Part shown: piece after piece, positions 1-7,094 of the stretch | How positions within the stretch are numbered: the stretch's first letter is position 1 | Layout: each line of letters starts with the position of its first letter | From: Lachnospiraceae bacterium UBA3826 | GTDB taxonomy: Bacteria > Bacillota > Clostridia > Lachnospirales > Lachnospiraceae | Direction: 5' to 3' | Assembly: GCA_002393095.1 (NCBI GenBank) | Contig: DGII01000147.1 | Coordinates: forward strand, 1-37,056 | Length of the DNA: 37,056 nucleotides | Made by a program: the position numbers and the translations under genes | The notes under the pieces: model-generated | Databases searched by the model: none | Seen by the model: only the letters and a program-made list of their open reading frames with translations | Told to the model about the DNA's origin: nothing

Positions 1-33
1 TTGCAGAAGTTTTATCATATCATCAGGTATTCT

Positions 34-107
34 GGACCCTTAGCTCAGTTGGTTAGAGCAACCGGCTCATAACCGGTCGGTCCTGGGTTCGAGTCCCCGA
101 GGGTCCA
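34..107 (+). tRNA. tRNA, anticodon CAT (probably Ile2, lysidine type)
   Basis: A full cloverleaf is visible: acceptor arms GGACCCT/AGGGTCC, D-loop AGCTCAGTTGGTTAGAGC, anticodon stem ACCGG/CCGGT with anticodon CAT at 68-70, and a GGTTCGAGTCC T-arm. CCA is not encoded. CAT can mean initiator Met, elongator Met or Ile2. The GGACC acceptor start and GGCTCATAACC anticodon region resemble firmicute and mollicute tRNA-Ile2, whose C34 is changed to lysidine to read AUA, so Ile2 is favoured; that is a recollection-based inference. AUA is the commonest Ile codon in genes here, which fits. Confidence 0.9.
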
Positions 108-125
108 CTTTCATAATCTTAATAC

Positions 126-199
126 GGCCCGGTGGCTCAGATGGTTAGAGCGCCGCCCTGTCACGGCGGAGGTCGTCGGTTCGAGTCCGATCTGGGTCG
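126..199 (+). tRNA. tRNA-Asp (GTC)
   Basis: The acceptor stem GGCCCGG pairs with CTGGGTC (192-198) through two G-U pairs, discriminator G199. The anticodon stem CCGCC/GGCGG holds loop CTGTCAC with anticodon GTC at 160-162. D-arm and GGTTCGAGTCC T-arm are intact. CCA is not encoded. Confidence 0.95.
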
Positions 200-203
200 T
201 TGT

Positions 204-287
204 GCTCCGGTGGCGGAATTGGCAGACGCATGGGACTTAAAATCCCACGGTGGCGACACCGTACCGGTTCAAGTCCGGTTCGGAGCA
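204..287 (+). tRNA. tRNA-Leu (TAA)
   Basis: The acceptor stem GCTCCGG pairs with TCGGAGC (280-286), followed by the leucine-type core TGGCGGAATTGGCAGACGC. The anticodon stem TGGGA/TCCCA encloses TAA at 238-240. A long variable arm (CGGTGGCGACACCG) makes it a class II tRNA. CCA is not encoded. Confidence 0.95.
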
Positions 288-302
288 CTTGCTTTTATTT
301 TG

Positions 303-329
303 AAATCGCTCGCTTTGAGCGATTTTTTT
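303..329 (+). terminator. Intrinsic terminator of the tRNA cluster
   Basis: A 9-bp perfect stem, AAATCGCTC (303-311) with GAGCGATTT (317-325), has a 5-nt loop and leads into a run of seven T residues (323-329). It lies 16 nt after the tRNA-Leu gene and should end the tRNA transcript. Confidence 0.85.
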
Positions 330-362
330 GTTAAGAATATGCTATTAAAAAAGCCTTTTTAC

Positions 363-371
363 TGATATAAT
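363..371 (+). promoter_or_regulatory. Extended -10 promoter for the first EAL gene
   Basis: TGA-TATAAT forms a consensus -10 (366-371) with the extended TGn element; the matching -35 position is poor. It is the first promoter-like sequence after the tRNA terminator and would give a leader of about 55 nt before the gene at 433. Confidence 0.5.
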
Positions 372-386
372 ATATTTGTGTTTTTA

Positions 387-408
387 TACCCTTTACCAAA
401 GAAGGGTA
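387..408 (+). other. Leader hairpin upstream of the EAL gene
   Basis: TACCCTT (387-393) pairs perfectly with AAGGGTA (402-408) across an 8-nt loop. It falls within the predicted 5' leader downstream of the extended -10. No T-run follows, so it is not a terminator; a role in mRNA stability or regulator binding is only possible. Confidence 0.4.
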
Positions 409-432
409 ATATAAGTGTATTAAGAGGCAGGC

Positions 433-2361
433 ATGGAATATAACCTGTATTTTGAGTTTTCATCCATTATATTATTGATTACGCTTATCACAGCGTTAAT
501 TGTCAGAAGGGTATCACGGGGACGTACCAATACACTCTTCGTTCTATTATTGTATTCTCTTTTATTTACTGCGATTGTCGATGTTATTGAAGTATTCTCT
601 GACAGTATTTCGATAAAATATATTCTTAATTATCTGTACTTTATAATAAGGAACGGAACTCCGTTGCTTTATATTCTCTTTCTGATCTCATATATCGGGA
701 TATGGCACAGATTAAGAGGCTTCGGATCATTGTTCTTTTTTACGGTCATTCCTTACGTTATCGATCTGATGGTGATAGCGCTTAATCCCGTTTTCAATTC
801 TGTCTTCTACATTGACAGTGAGTGTGAATATCACAGGGGAGGGCTGATATATATCCTTTATGTTATTGCCTTCTATTATGCCGCATTAAGTCTTGCAATA
901 ATCATACATAACAGGAAGCTTATAGCGATAAGGGAGAAGGTCATACTTTCCGTATTCCAGCCCTTTGTATCGGTAGCCGTACTTGCTCAGATGCTTTGGC
1001 CGTCTTTTCGTATAGAGATATTCGGTACGACGATATTTGTTGTACTTATGGCGGTCGGTGTTCATAAGCCTGAGGTGTACATGGACAATGTGGTGGGTAT
1101 ATCGACCAATGCAGGATTCCTGATAGATATCAAGAAGACGCTCTTAGCCGGAAGACCCGTTGCGGTGATCATTTTTAAATACACCAACTATGCCATTCTA
1201 AGAGAGAGCATCGGATTTGAACTGTACTCGAAGCTTACCCGTAAGCTGGCGGATAAGCTTAAGCAGATCAATTCGCTTACGGGCTCTAAGGCCGAGCTGT
1301 ATTATCTTGATAAGGGTACATATGCGGTCATCGCGTCATACACCAAGTATAATATGATCTATAATTTCGGAAGAATGCTTACCGACTATGTAAGGTCGCC
1401 TATTAAGCTGGACATCATGGAGGTTAAGCTGGATTCAAGAGTGTGCCTTATCAATTGTCCGAGTGATATAAGCAATGCGGACGCTTTTATTGATTTTGTC
1501 AATGCATTGGAATTCAGAGTGCCGGAGGATGATAATCTTGTGATCCTTGCCGATGTATCCGAGTCCAAGGAGTTCAAGATGCGCAACGACATGAACACCA
1601 TCATCGGAAGAGGCATAAGCGGGCACAATTTCCAGATGTATTATCAGCCTATATATTCAATAGAGAAGAAGAGATACACTTCGGCAGAGGCGCTTATCAG
1701 GCTTATAGACGAAGAGTACGGCTTCGTATCGCCGGCACTGTTCATACCTGTGGCTGAGGTAACAGGTGCTATCCATCAGATCGGTGACTATGTGATAGAT
1801 GAGGTATGCCGCTTTATATCAAGTGATGCCTATAAAGCACTGGGACTTGATTATATAGAGATCAATCTGTCGGTCGCCCAGTGTATAGAAGCCGACCTTC
1901 CGGATAAGTTCAGGACAGCCATGGAGAAATACGGTATCAGCCCCTCTCAGATCAACCTTGAGATCACCGAGACCGCAGCAGACTATGATCCGGCTGTTAC
2001 CGATCATAATATAGCGGTGCTGTCGGATATGGGCTTTGCTTTCTCGTTGGATGACTACGGCACGGGATACTCCAATATCAAGAGGGTGGTTACGCTTCCT
2101 CTTGATATAGTTAAGTTGGATAAGTGCCTTGTGGATGATATGAACAATGAGACTATGTGGATAGTCATCAAGAATACGGTATCAATGCTTAAGAATATGA
2201 ATAAGAAGATACTTGTGGAGGGTGTAGAGCAGAAGGAAGCACTTGAGAGGTTCTCCGAGCTTGGCTGTGATTATATTCAGGGCTTCTATTTCTCTAAGCC
2301 TTTACCGGAGAGGGAATTCTTAAGGTTCATACGCAGGATGGAAGGGGAGAAGAGTGAATAA
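433..2361 (+). CDS. Membrane-bound EAL-domain c-di-GMP phosphodiesterase
   Basis: 642 residues. The first ~215 form about seven hydrophobic helices, a membrane sensor-like region. Residues ~225-375 look like a GGDEF-type fold without the GGDEF motif (LDKGTYAV sits where the active site should be), so no cyclase activity is expected. Residues ~395-635 are an EAL domain with the catalytic set intact: E419-A-L, N478, E510/E513, D540-D541 in the DDYGTG loop, K561, E596 and Q616. It should therefore hydrolyse c-di-GMP to pGpG at the inner face of the membrane. The start ATG follows AAGAGGCAGG at a proper distance. It overlaps the next gene, a paralogue, by 8 nt, so the two are probably translationally coupled. 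What the membrane part senses is not visible. Confidence 0.9.
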   Translation: MEYNLYFEFSSIILLITLITALIVRRVSRGRTNTLFVLLLYSLLFTAIVDVIEVFSDSISIKYILNYLYFIIRNGTPLLYILFLISYIGIWHRLRGFGSLFFFTVIPYVIDLMVIALNPVFNSVFYIDSECEYHRGGLIYILYVIAFYYAALSLAIIIHNRKLIAIREKVILSVFQPFVSVAVLAQMLWPSFRIEIFGTTIFVVLMAVGVHKPEVYMDNVVGISTNAGFLIDIKKTLLAGRPVAVIIFKYTNYAILRESIGFELYSKLTRKLADKLKQINSLTGSKAELYYLDKGTYAVIASYTKYNMIYNFGRMLTDYVRSPIKLDIMEVKLDSRVCLINCPSDISNADAFIDFVNALEFRVPEDDNLVILADVSESKEFKMRNDMNTIIGRGISGHNFQMYYQPIYSIEKKRYTSAEALIRLIDEEYGFVSPALFIPVAEVTGAIHQIGDYVIDEVCRFISSDAYKALGLDYIEINLSVAQCIEADLPDKFRTAMEKYGISPSQINLEITETAADYDPAVTDHNIAVLSDMGFAFSLDDYGTGYSNIKRVVTLPLDIVKLDKCLVDDMNNETMWIVIKNTVSMLKNMNKKILVEGVEQKEALERFSELGCDYIQGFYFSKPLPEREFLRFIRRMEGEKSE

Positions 2362-4309
2362 CATCATTTATTTTGATATATGTGCATTCATAATACTGGC
2401 TATCTTCATATCATCCATGCTTTTTAAGAAGCAGATGCGGGACAGGGCCAATACCATGCTTTTGATACTGATGGAATTAGCTGCGATTGCGACCATCGGC
2501 GATTTTATGGCGGCCTATATTGAGAATTACTATGAGGCATCGGATGTGGGCATGTTGCTTGCGTATGCTGCCAATTATCTGTATTTTCTGGCACATAACC
2601 TAATGTTCCCGATATATACGCTGTATATATATGCTACGGCTGACATATGGCATATATATAAGCAGAATAAAGTGACGGTATGTCTGTGGTGGGGACTTGT
2701 GAGTCTGGATATAGTGCTGCTGATTATTAATCACTTTACTCACATAATGTTTAGGATAACCGAAGACCTTGAATATGTCAGAGGACCATTTATCATAGTA
2801 TATTATCTTGTGGCTGCGTTCTTCGGACTGTGGGGCTTATGGATAATCATTAAGTATAAGGACATAGTGAGGCATGACAAGGCGGTCACCCTTATTATCC
2901 TCTATCCGATAATATTCTCTGCTATCATAATACAGGCCATATGGCCCAATGTTCTGGTGGAGATGTTAAGTGTAGCCGTAGCTGTGCTCTTCTTCATGAT
3001 CGTGCTGCAGAGGCATGAGTATCAGATAGATCCGATAACGGGAGCCATGAAGTATGCTACGAGTATTGAGCGCATCAACGCCATATTCGCCATGCACAAG
3101 CCGATCACCATTACATTTATCAAGATCGTCAACCATAATAATATAAGGCTCTATCTCGGACAGAGCAGATATAACGATTATCTTCGCGCGCAGACCACCG
3201 CTCTGTCATCCATAGCCTTCAGACATAACTACCCTGTGGATGTATTCTATCTGGAGAACGGCACATACGGCTTTCTGTCGGATGATTATGATATCAATAA
3301 TGCCTTACCCATAGCCGAAGAGGTTAAGGAGCATATGAGTAAGCCGATGGATGTGGATGGATTTAGTGTTATCTCAGATGCAAGGATATGTGTGGTAAGA
3401 TGTCCTGAGGATGTTGAGGACTTCTCGACCATATTCACTTTGGCAACGACCTTCCATGAGACTCTGGGTAAGATTAATGACGTGGTGTTGTATGCTGAGC
3501 ATAGAAATGACAGGGATTTCATGATCCGTAACGAGATGGATGAAATCCTGTTAAGAGCGTTGGATAACCGCAGCTTTGAGATGTATTACCAGCCCATCTA
3601 TTCCACGACTGAGGACAGGTTCGTCAGTGCGGAGGCTCTTATCAGGCTTAAGGATGAGAGATTCGGCTTCATCCCGCCGGGAGTATTCATACCGATGGCC
3701 GAGAGCAGCGGAGCCATACATGAGATAGGGGATTATGTGCTTGATGCGGTATTCGACTTTATAGCACGCAATGACCTTGATGAGCTTGGACTTAAGTATA
3801 TTGAGATCAATCTGTCAGCGGCACAGTGCATTGAGGTCGATCTGGTAGATAAGATCCTGCACATGATAGCGACTAAGGGCATAGATGCAACGAGGGTGAG
3901 TCTGGAGATCACGGAGACTGCGGCCAACATTAATCCGGCGATAGTTGATTCCAATGTTCACAGGCTTCATGATGAGGGTATAAGATTTGCTCTTGATGAT
4001 TACGGAACCGGATATTCCAATATCAGAAGAGTCACGACACTTCCGGTAGATCAGGTCAAGCTGGACAAGAGCTTCGTGGATGATATAGATAATCCGCAGA
4101 TGTGGATCGTGATACGGGATACCATAATGATGCTACGCGAGATGGGTAAGGAAGTATTGGTCGAGGGAGTTGAGACGAAAGAGGTAGCGGAAAGGCTGAT
4201 AAGGGTCAATACGGATCTTCTGCAGGGATGCGAGCTGATACAGGGCTTTTATTTCTGCAAGCCGCTTCCTGAAAGTGAATTCATAGAGTTTATAAAAAGC
4301 AGGCTGTAG
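2354..4309 (+). CDS. Membrane-bound EAL-domain c-di-GMP phosphodiesterase (paralogue)
   Basis: 651 residues with the same layout as its neighbour: ~7 membrane helices (1-217), a degenerate GGDEF-like middle (~225-390, with LENGTYGFL and no GGDEF), and an EAL domain (~405-648). E427-A-L, N487, E518/E521, D548-D549 in DDYGTGYSN and the late E and Q residues are all present, so activity is expected. The start is GTG inside the end of the previous gene, preceded by GGAAGGGGAG. A short extra segment (RVNTDLLQGCEL) before the IQGFYF motif distinguishes it from the first copy. The similar order and motifs point to an old tandem duplication. The gene ends 55 nt before the lipoprotein; a perfect 6-bp hairpin (4327-4343) lies in that gap. 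Confidence 0.9.
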   Translation: MNNIIYFDICAFIILAIFISSMLFKKQMRDRANTMLLILMELAAIATIGDFMAAYIENYYEASDVGMLLAYAANYLYFLAHNLMFPIYTLYIYATADIWHIYKQNKVTVCLWWGLVSLDIVLLIINHFTHIMFRITEDLEYVRGPFIIVYYLVAAFFGLWGLWIIIKYKDIVRHDKAVTLIILYPIIFSAIIIQAIWPNVLVEMLSVAVAVLFFMIVLQRHEYQIDPITGAMKYATSIERINAIFAMHKPITITFIKIVNHNNIRLYLGQSRYNDYLRAQTTALSSIAFRHNYPVDVFYLENGTYGFLSDDYDINNALPIAEEVKEHMSKPMDVDGFSVISDARICVVRCPEDVEDFSTIFTLATTFHETLGKINDVVLYAEHRNDRDFMIRNEMDEILLRALDNRSFEMYYQPIYSTTEDRFVSAEALIRLKDERFGFIPPGVFIPMAESSGAIHEIGDYVLDAVFDFIARNDLDELGLKYIEINLSAAQCIEVDLVDKILHMIATKGIDATRVSLEITETAANINPAIVDSNVHRLHDEGIRFALDDYGTGYSNIRRVTTLPVDQVKLDKSFVDDIDNPQMWIVIRDTIMMLREMGKEVLVEGVETKEVAERLIRVNTDLLQGCELIQGFYFCKPLPESEFIEFIKSRL

Positions 4310-4364
4310 TCCGATAAGGATAATAGGCAATAAAGGATATTGCAGCATTAAAAGGCAGGTTGAT

Positions 4365-5615
4365 ATGAGATCAGTAAAACGACAGAGAAATGCCAAAGGA
4401 ATGAATTCAATAATAAAGGCATGGACGGCTAAAGTGCGGGCATACAGGCTTACGGCTACGATAATGAGTCTGCTTGCGGCAGTCTCCTTATTAGGATGTA
4501 CCTTCCATTTAGAGCATGAATGGAAGCCGGCAACATGTGAAGAACCGGAGATATGCCTTTTGGGAGGAGAGACAAGAGGTGCTCCGCTTGGTCATGACTG
4601 GAGACCCGCTACATGTACCATGCCAAGGACATGCGCAAGGTGCGGTGCCACGGAGGGAGAGGCGCTTGGTCATACATGGCTTCGAGCGACCTGTCAGTCT
4701 CCGATGACCTGCTCTATATGCGGAGCAGTACAGGGTGAACCGGCTGATCATACATGGATAGAGGCCACATGCATAGCTCCGAGGCATTGTTCGGTATGTG
4801 GCGTTACGGAGGGTGGTCTTGCGCCTCACAGATGGGTGGATGCAACATATAATATGCCAAGGACCTGCGCAATATGCGGAGCTACCGAAGGACAGGCCCT
4901 GCCTTCGTATATACCTGATACATCTGCGTTCAGCTATATGCTGTATCAGGGAGCGAAGCAGGATTATCATACAATCACGGGATATGACAATAATATCGCT
5001 GACGGTAATGTGACGGTGCTCTCATATAAGAAGTACCCTTCAGACAGCGGTCATCCTTATCTTGAGGGCTATGAGTGGAGAGAAGTGGAAGTACAGTTTG
5101 CCATGGACAGACCATGCAGAGTCATGTGGGGATATTCGGATATCTATACGGGGCCGAGGGAATATGCGCTGACGGACTACATCACATATGCGGACGGAAG
5201 CAGGGAGAGGGTAGAGGCAACGCAGTCCTTCTATACATCGATAGCAGCGGTAGCCGCTACTCCGGGCGCAGCGGGTGCAACACCCACGCCTACACCTACA
5301 CCTACGCCGACCCCTACACCTACGCCCACGCCGACTCCGACCCCTACTCCTACGTCGGGCGCAAGCGCTACCCCTACGGGTACGGCATCCACACCGCTTA
5401 CGGCACCGCAGATAACGCCGTCGCCCACGCCCACGCCTACGCCGATGCCGACTCCGACGCCGATTCCGTCCGAGCCGGGCAAGTACATATCAACGGTTCG
5501 TCAGGCTGTAAGGGTTCCGATAAGCTATGATGCATTGATATTCTACGTATGTAATGCAGACTATGAGATAGATCATCAGGTGGATAATTCCTTCCTGTAT
5601 ATGGAGATGAAGTAG
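4365..5615 (+). CDS. Cys/His-repeat surface lipoprotein with Thr-Pro stalk
   Basis: 416 residues. A basic N-terminus and hydrophobic stretch end in SLLGC, a lipobox-like site with Cys45 as the likely lipidated residue (Leu at -2 is not typical). Residues 51-180 are five 26-residue repeats with the pattern H-x-W-x4-T-C-x5-C-x2-C-G. Repeats 2-4 keep His and all three Cys; repeat 1 lacks the last Cys and repeat 5 has Tyr for the first. Residues ~181-300 form a separate, probably beta-rich domain, followed by Thr-Pro runs typical of a wall-spanning stalk and a short C-terminal domain. Similar H-W-ATC-P-C-CG-TEG repeats occur in surface proteins of Lachnospiraceae; I know of no proven function. 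Metal binding through His+3 Cys is inference. The MBOAT gene follows after 4 nt, suggesting a shared transcript. Confidence 0.75.
   Translation: MRSVKRQRNAKGMNSIIKAWTAKVRAYRLTATIMSLLAAVSLLGCTFHLEHEWKPATCEEPEICLLGGETRGAPLGHDWRPATCTMPRTCARCGATEGEALGHTWLRATCQSPMTCSICGAVQGEPADHTWIEATCIAPRHCSVCGVTEGGLAPHRWVDATYNMPRTCAICGATEGQALPSYIPDTSAFSYMLYQGAKQDYHTITGYDNNIADGNVTVLSYKKYPSDSGHPYLEGYEWREVEVQFAMDRPCRVMWGYSDIYTGPREYALTDYITYADGSRERVEATQSFYTSIAAVAATPGAAGATPTPTPTPTPTPTPTPTPTPTPTPTSGASATPTGTASTPLTAPQITPSPTPTPTPMPTPTPIPSEPGKYISTVRQAVRVPISYDALIFYVCNADYEIDHQVDNSFLYMEMK
4515..4904 (+). repeat. Five tandem 78-bp coding repeats
   Basis: Five in-frame units of 78 bp encode residues 51-180 of the lipoprotein. 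The units have diverged in DNA but keep the His/Trp/Cys pattern in protein, so protein-level selection rather than recent copying is indicated. Confidence 0.85.
5278..5355 (+). repeat. Thr-Pro coding hexanucleotide tract
   Basis: A run of ACN-CCN codons encodes about 13 consecutive Thr-Pro pairs. A second, shorter Pro/Thr-rich tract lies at about 5419-5472. Third positions vary (ACA, ACG, ACC, ACT; CCG, CCT, CCC), so it is not a pure simple repeat, though recombination could change its length. Confidence 0.85.
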
Positions 5616-5619
5616 TGCT

Positions 5620-7092
5620 ATGCTCTTTCCGAGTGAAGAATTTCTTTTAATATTCCTGCCGGTAGTACTGGTGGGATATTATGCGATACATATACTGACA
5701 TATACGACGCATGATCTTAAGCTCAAGAATATATGGCTGCTTATATCAAGTATAGTCTTCTACGCATGGGGAGAACCGGTATATGTTTTCCTGATGGTGG
5801 GATACATTATCTTTAATTATCTGATGGCGCTGCTTATAGACAGCCATATGGCAATAAAAGCCCCGACAAGGAGGCTTTTATTCGTATTGACCATTATGGT
5901 CAACATAGCTGCGCTGGTGTGGTTCAAATATGCCAGGGCTATATTCAGTGGAACAGCCCTTAGTGTATTCACGGAAGGTATCGTGCTGCCCATAGGTATA
6001 TCCTTCTATACGTTTCAGGCCATGTCATATGTAGCGGATGTGTATAACGGCAGGATAAAGGCCGAGAAAAATCCATTATATGTGGGTCTATATGTAGCCT
6101 TTTTCCCACAGCTAATAGCTGGACCGATAGTACGGTATGAGACCATAGCAGACAGGCTCAGATCAAGAAGAGAGGATGCGGAGAGCTTTTGCCGGGGTGC
6201 GGAACGCTTTGCGATAGGCATGATCAAGAAGGTGCTTATCGCTAACAGGATGGCAACCGTAGCCGACAATGTATGGGGGCTTCTGATAGACGGACAGCTT
6301 CAGACCTCGGTGTCTCTGGCATGGCTTGGCGCAATATCATATACCCTGCAGATATTCTTTGATTTTTCGGGGTATTCGGATATGGCGGTAGGACTAGGAG
6401 GCATGTTCGGATTCAAGCTTCCGGAGAATTTCGACCATCCGTATACAGCAAGAAGCATAACGGAATTCTGGAGAAAATGGCATATGACACTCTCCGGATG
6501 GTTCAGAGATTATGTGTATATTCCGCTTGGCGGTTCAAGGGAAGGCAAGGTAAGGCTTGTAAGGAATCTCTTTGTGGTATGGCTGCTTACGGGAATATGG
6601 CATGGAGACAGTCTGACCTTTGTGGTGTGGGGAATGCTGTACTTTGTGTGCCTTGTAACAGAGAAGCTTGCAGGGGCTAATGCTGCAGAAGCCGGAAAGA
6701 GCAAGAACAAAGGAAGCGAAATATTGACTAATATAGTCAAAAGAATATATACGCTTCTGACGGTAATGCTTGCATGGGTCATCTTCAGGTCGGATAATAT
6801 GTCAGACGCAATGGCATACATTAAGGGAATGATACCGGGAATCGGAGGTATGGGTATAGACAGTCAGGCTGCATTGGCTTATCTTAAGCAGAATGCTGTC
6901 TATTATATAACAGCAGTTATATTATGTATGCCGGTCAGAAGAGCACTGGAAGGATATATGGCAAAGCGGACGATACCGGTCAAAAGGGTATATGAGATAC
7001 TGTATGGGGTCCTTATATCGGCAGGCTTCCTTCTGTCGGTCACATTCATATACAACAACTCATATAATCCGTTCATCTATTTTAACTTTTGA
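5620..7092 (+). CDS. MBOAT-family O-acyltransferase (AlgI/DltB-like)
   Basis: 490 residues, multi-pass membrane protein of the membrane-bound O-acyltransferase family, close to AlgI. Characteristic stretches are LPIGISFYTFQAMSY, FPQLIAGPIVRY, FDFSGYSDMAVGLG, ITEFWRKWHMTLSGWFRDY with H288, and LLTGIWHG with the catalytic H328. AlgI-type proteins pass acyl groups, usually acetyl, across the membrane to extracellular polysaccharide with help from SGNH-type partners such as AlgJ/AlgX. Such a partner lies two genes downstream (9388-10413). The start ATG comes 4 nt after the lipoprotein stop and has GGAGATGAAG upstream. The substrate is unknown; DltB (teichoic acid D-alanylation) is less likely because no dltA/C/D genes are present. 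Confidence 0.85.
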   Translation: MLFPSEEFLLIFLPVVLVGYYAIHILTYTTHDLKLKNIWLLISSIVFYAWGEPVYVFLMVGYIIFNYLMALLIDSHMAIKAPTRRLLFVLTIMVNIAALVWFKYARAIFSGTALSVFTEGIVLPIGISFYTFQAMSYVADVYNGRIKAEKNPLYVGLYVAFFPQLIAGPIVRYETIADRLRSRREDAESFCRGAERFAIGMIKKVLIANRMATVADNVWGLLIDGQLQTSVSLAWLGAISYTLQIFFDFSGYSDMAVGLGGMFGFKLPENFDHPYTARSITEFWRKWHMTLSGWFRDYVYIPLGGSREGKVRLVRNLFVVWLLTGIWHGDSLTFVVWGMLYFVCLVTEKLAGANAAEAGKSKNKGSEILTNIVKRIYTLLTVMLAWVIFRSDNMSDAMAYIKGMIPGIGGMGIDSQAALAYLKQNAVYYITAVILCMPVRRALEGYMAKRTIPVKRVYEILYGVLISAGFLLSVTFIYNNSYNPFIYFNF

Positions 7093-7094
7093 TC

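Noticed and set aside
132..365. A 77-codon open frame at the start of the window
   Set aside because: It lies across tRNA-Asp, tRNA-Leu and their terminator; the apparent protein is translated structural RNA.
372..432. A c-di-GMP riboswitch in front of the EAL gene
   Set aside because: The leader is about 55 nt and has only a 7-bp hairpin; the GEMM core sequence and two-helix junction are absent.
4293..4317. A second sigma-28-like motif (TAAA and CCGATAA) before the lipoprotein gene
   Set aside because: The spacing is 14 nt, two short of the canonical 16, and the left element lies inside the EAL gene; too weak to call.
4515..4904. CRISPR-like spaced repeats
   Set aside because: The units are contiguous, diverged and in frame within a protein; no identical repeats with spacers and no cas genes.
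5231..5488. An antisense Gly-Val-rich repeat protein
   Set aside because: It is the reverse reading of the Thr-Pro tract of the lipoprotein and has no start context.
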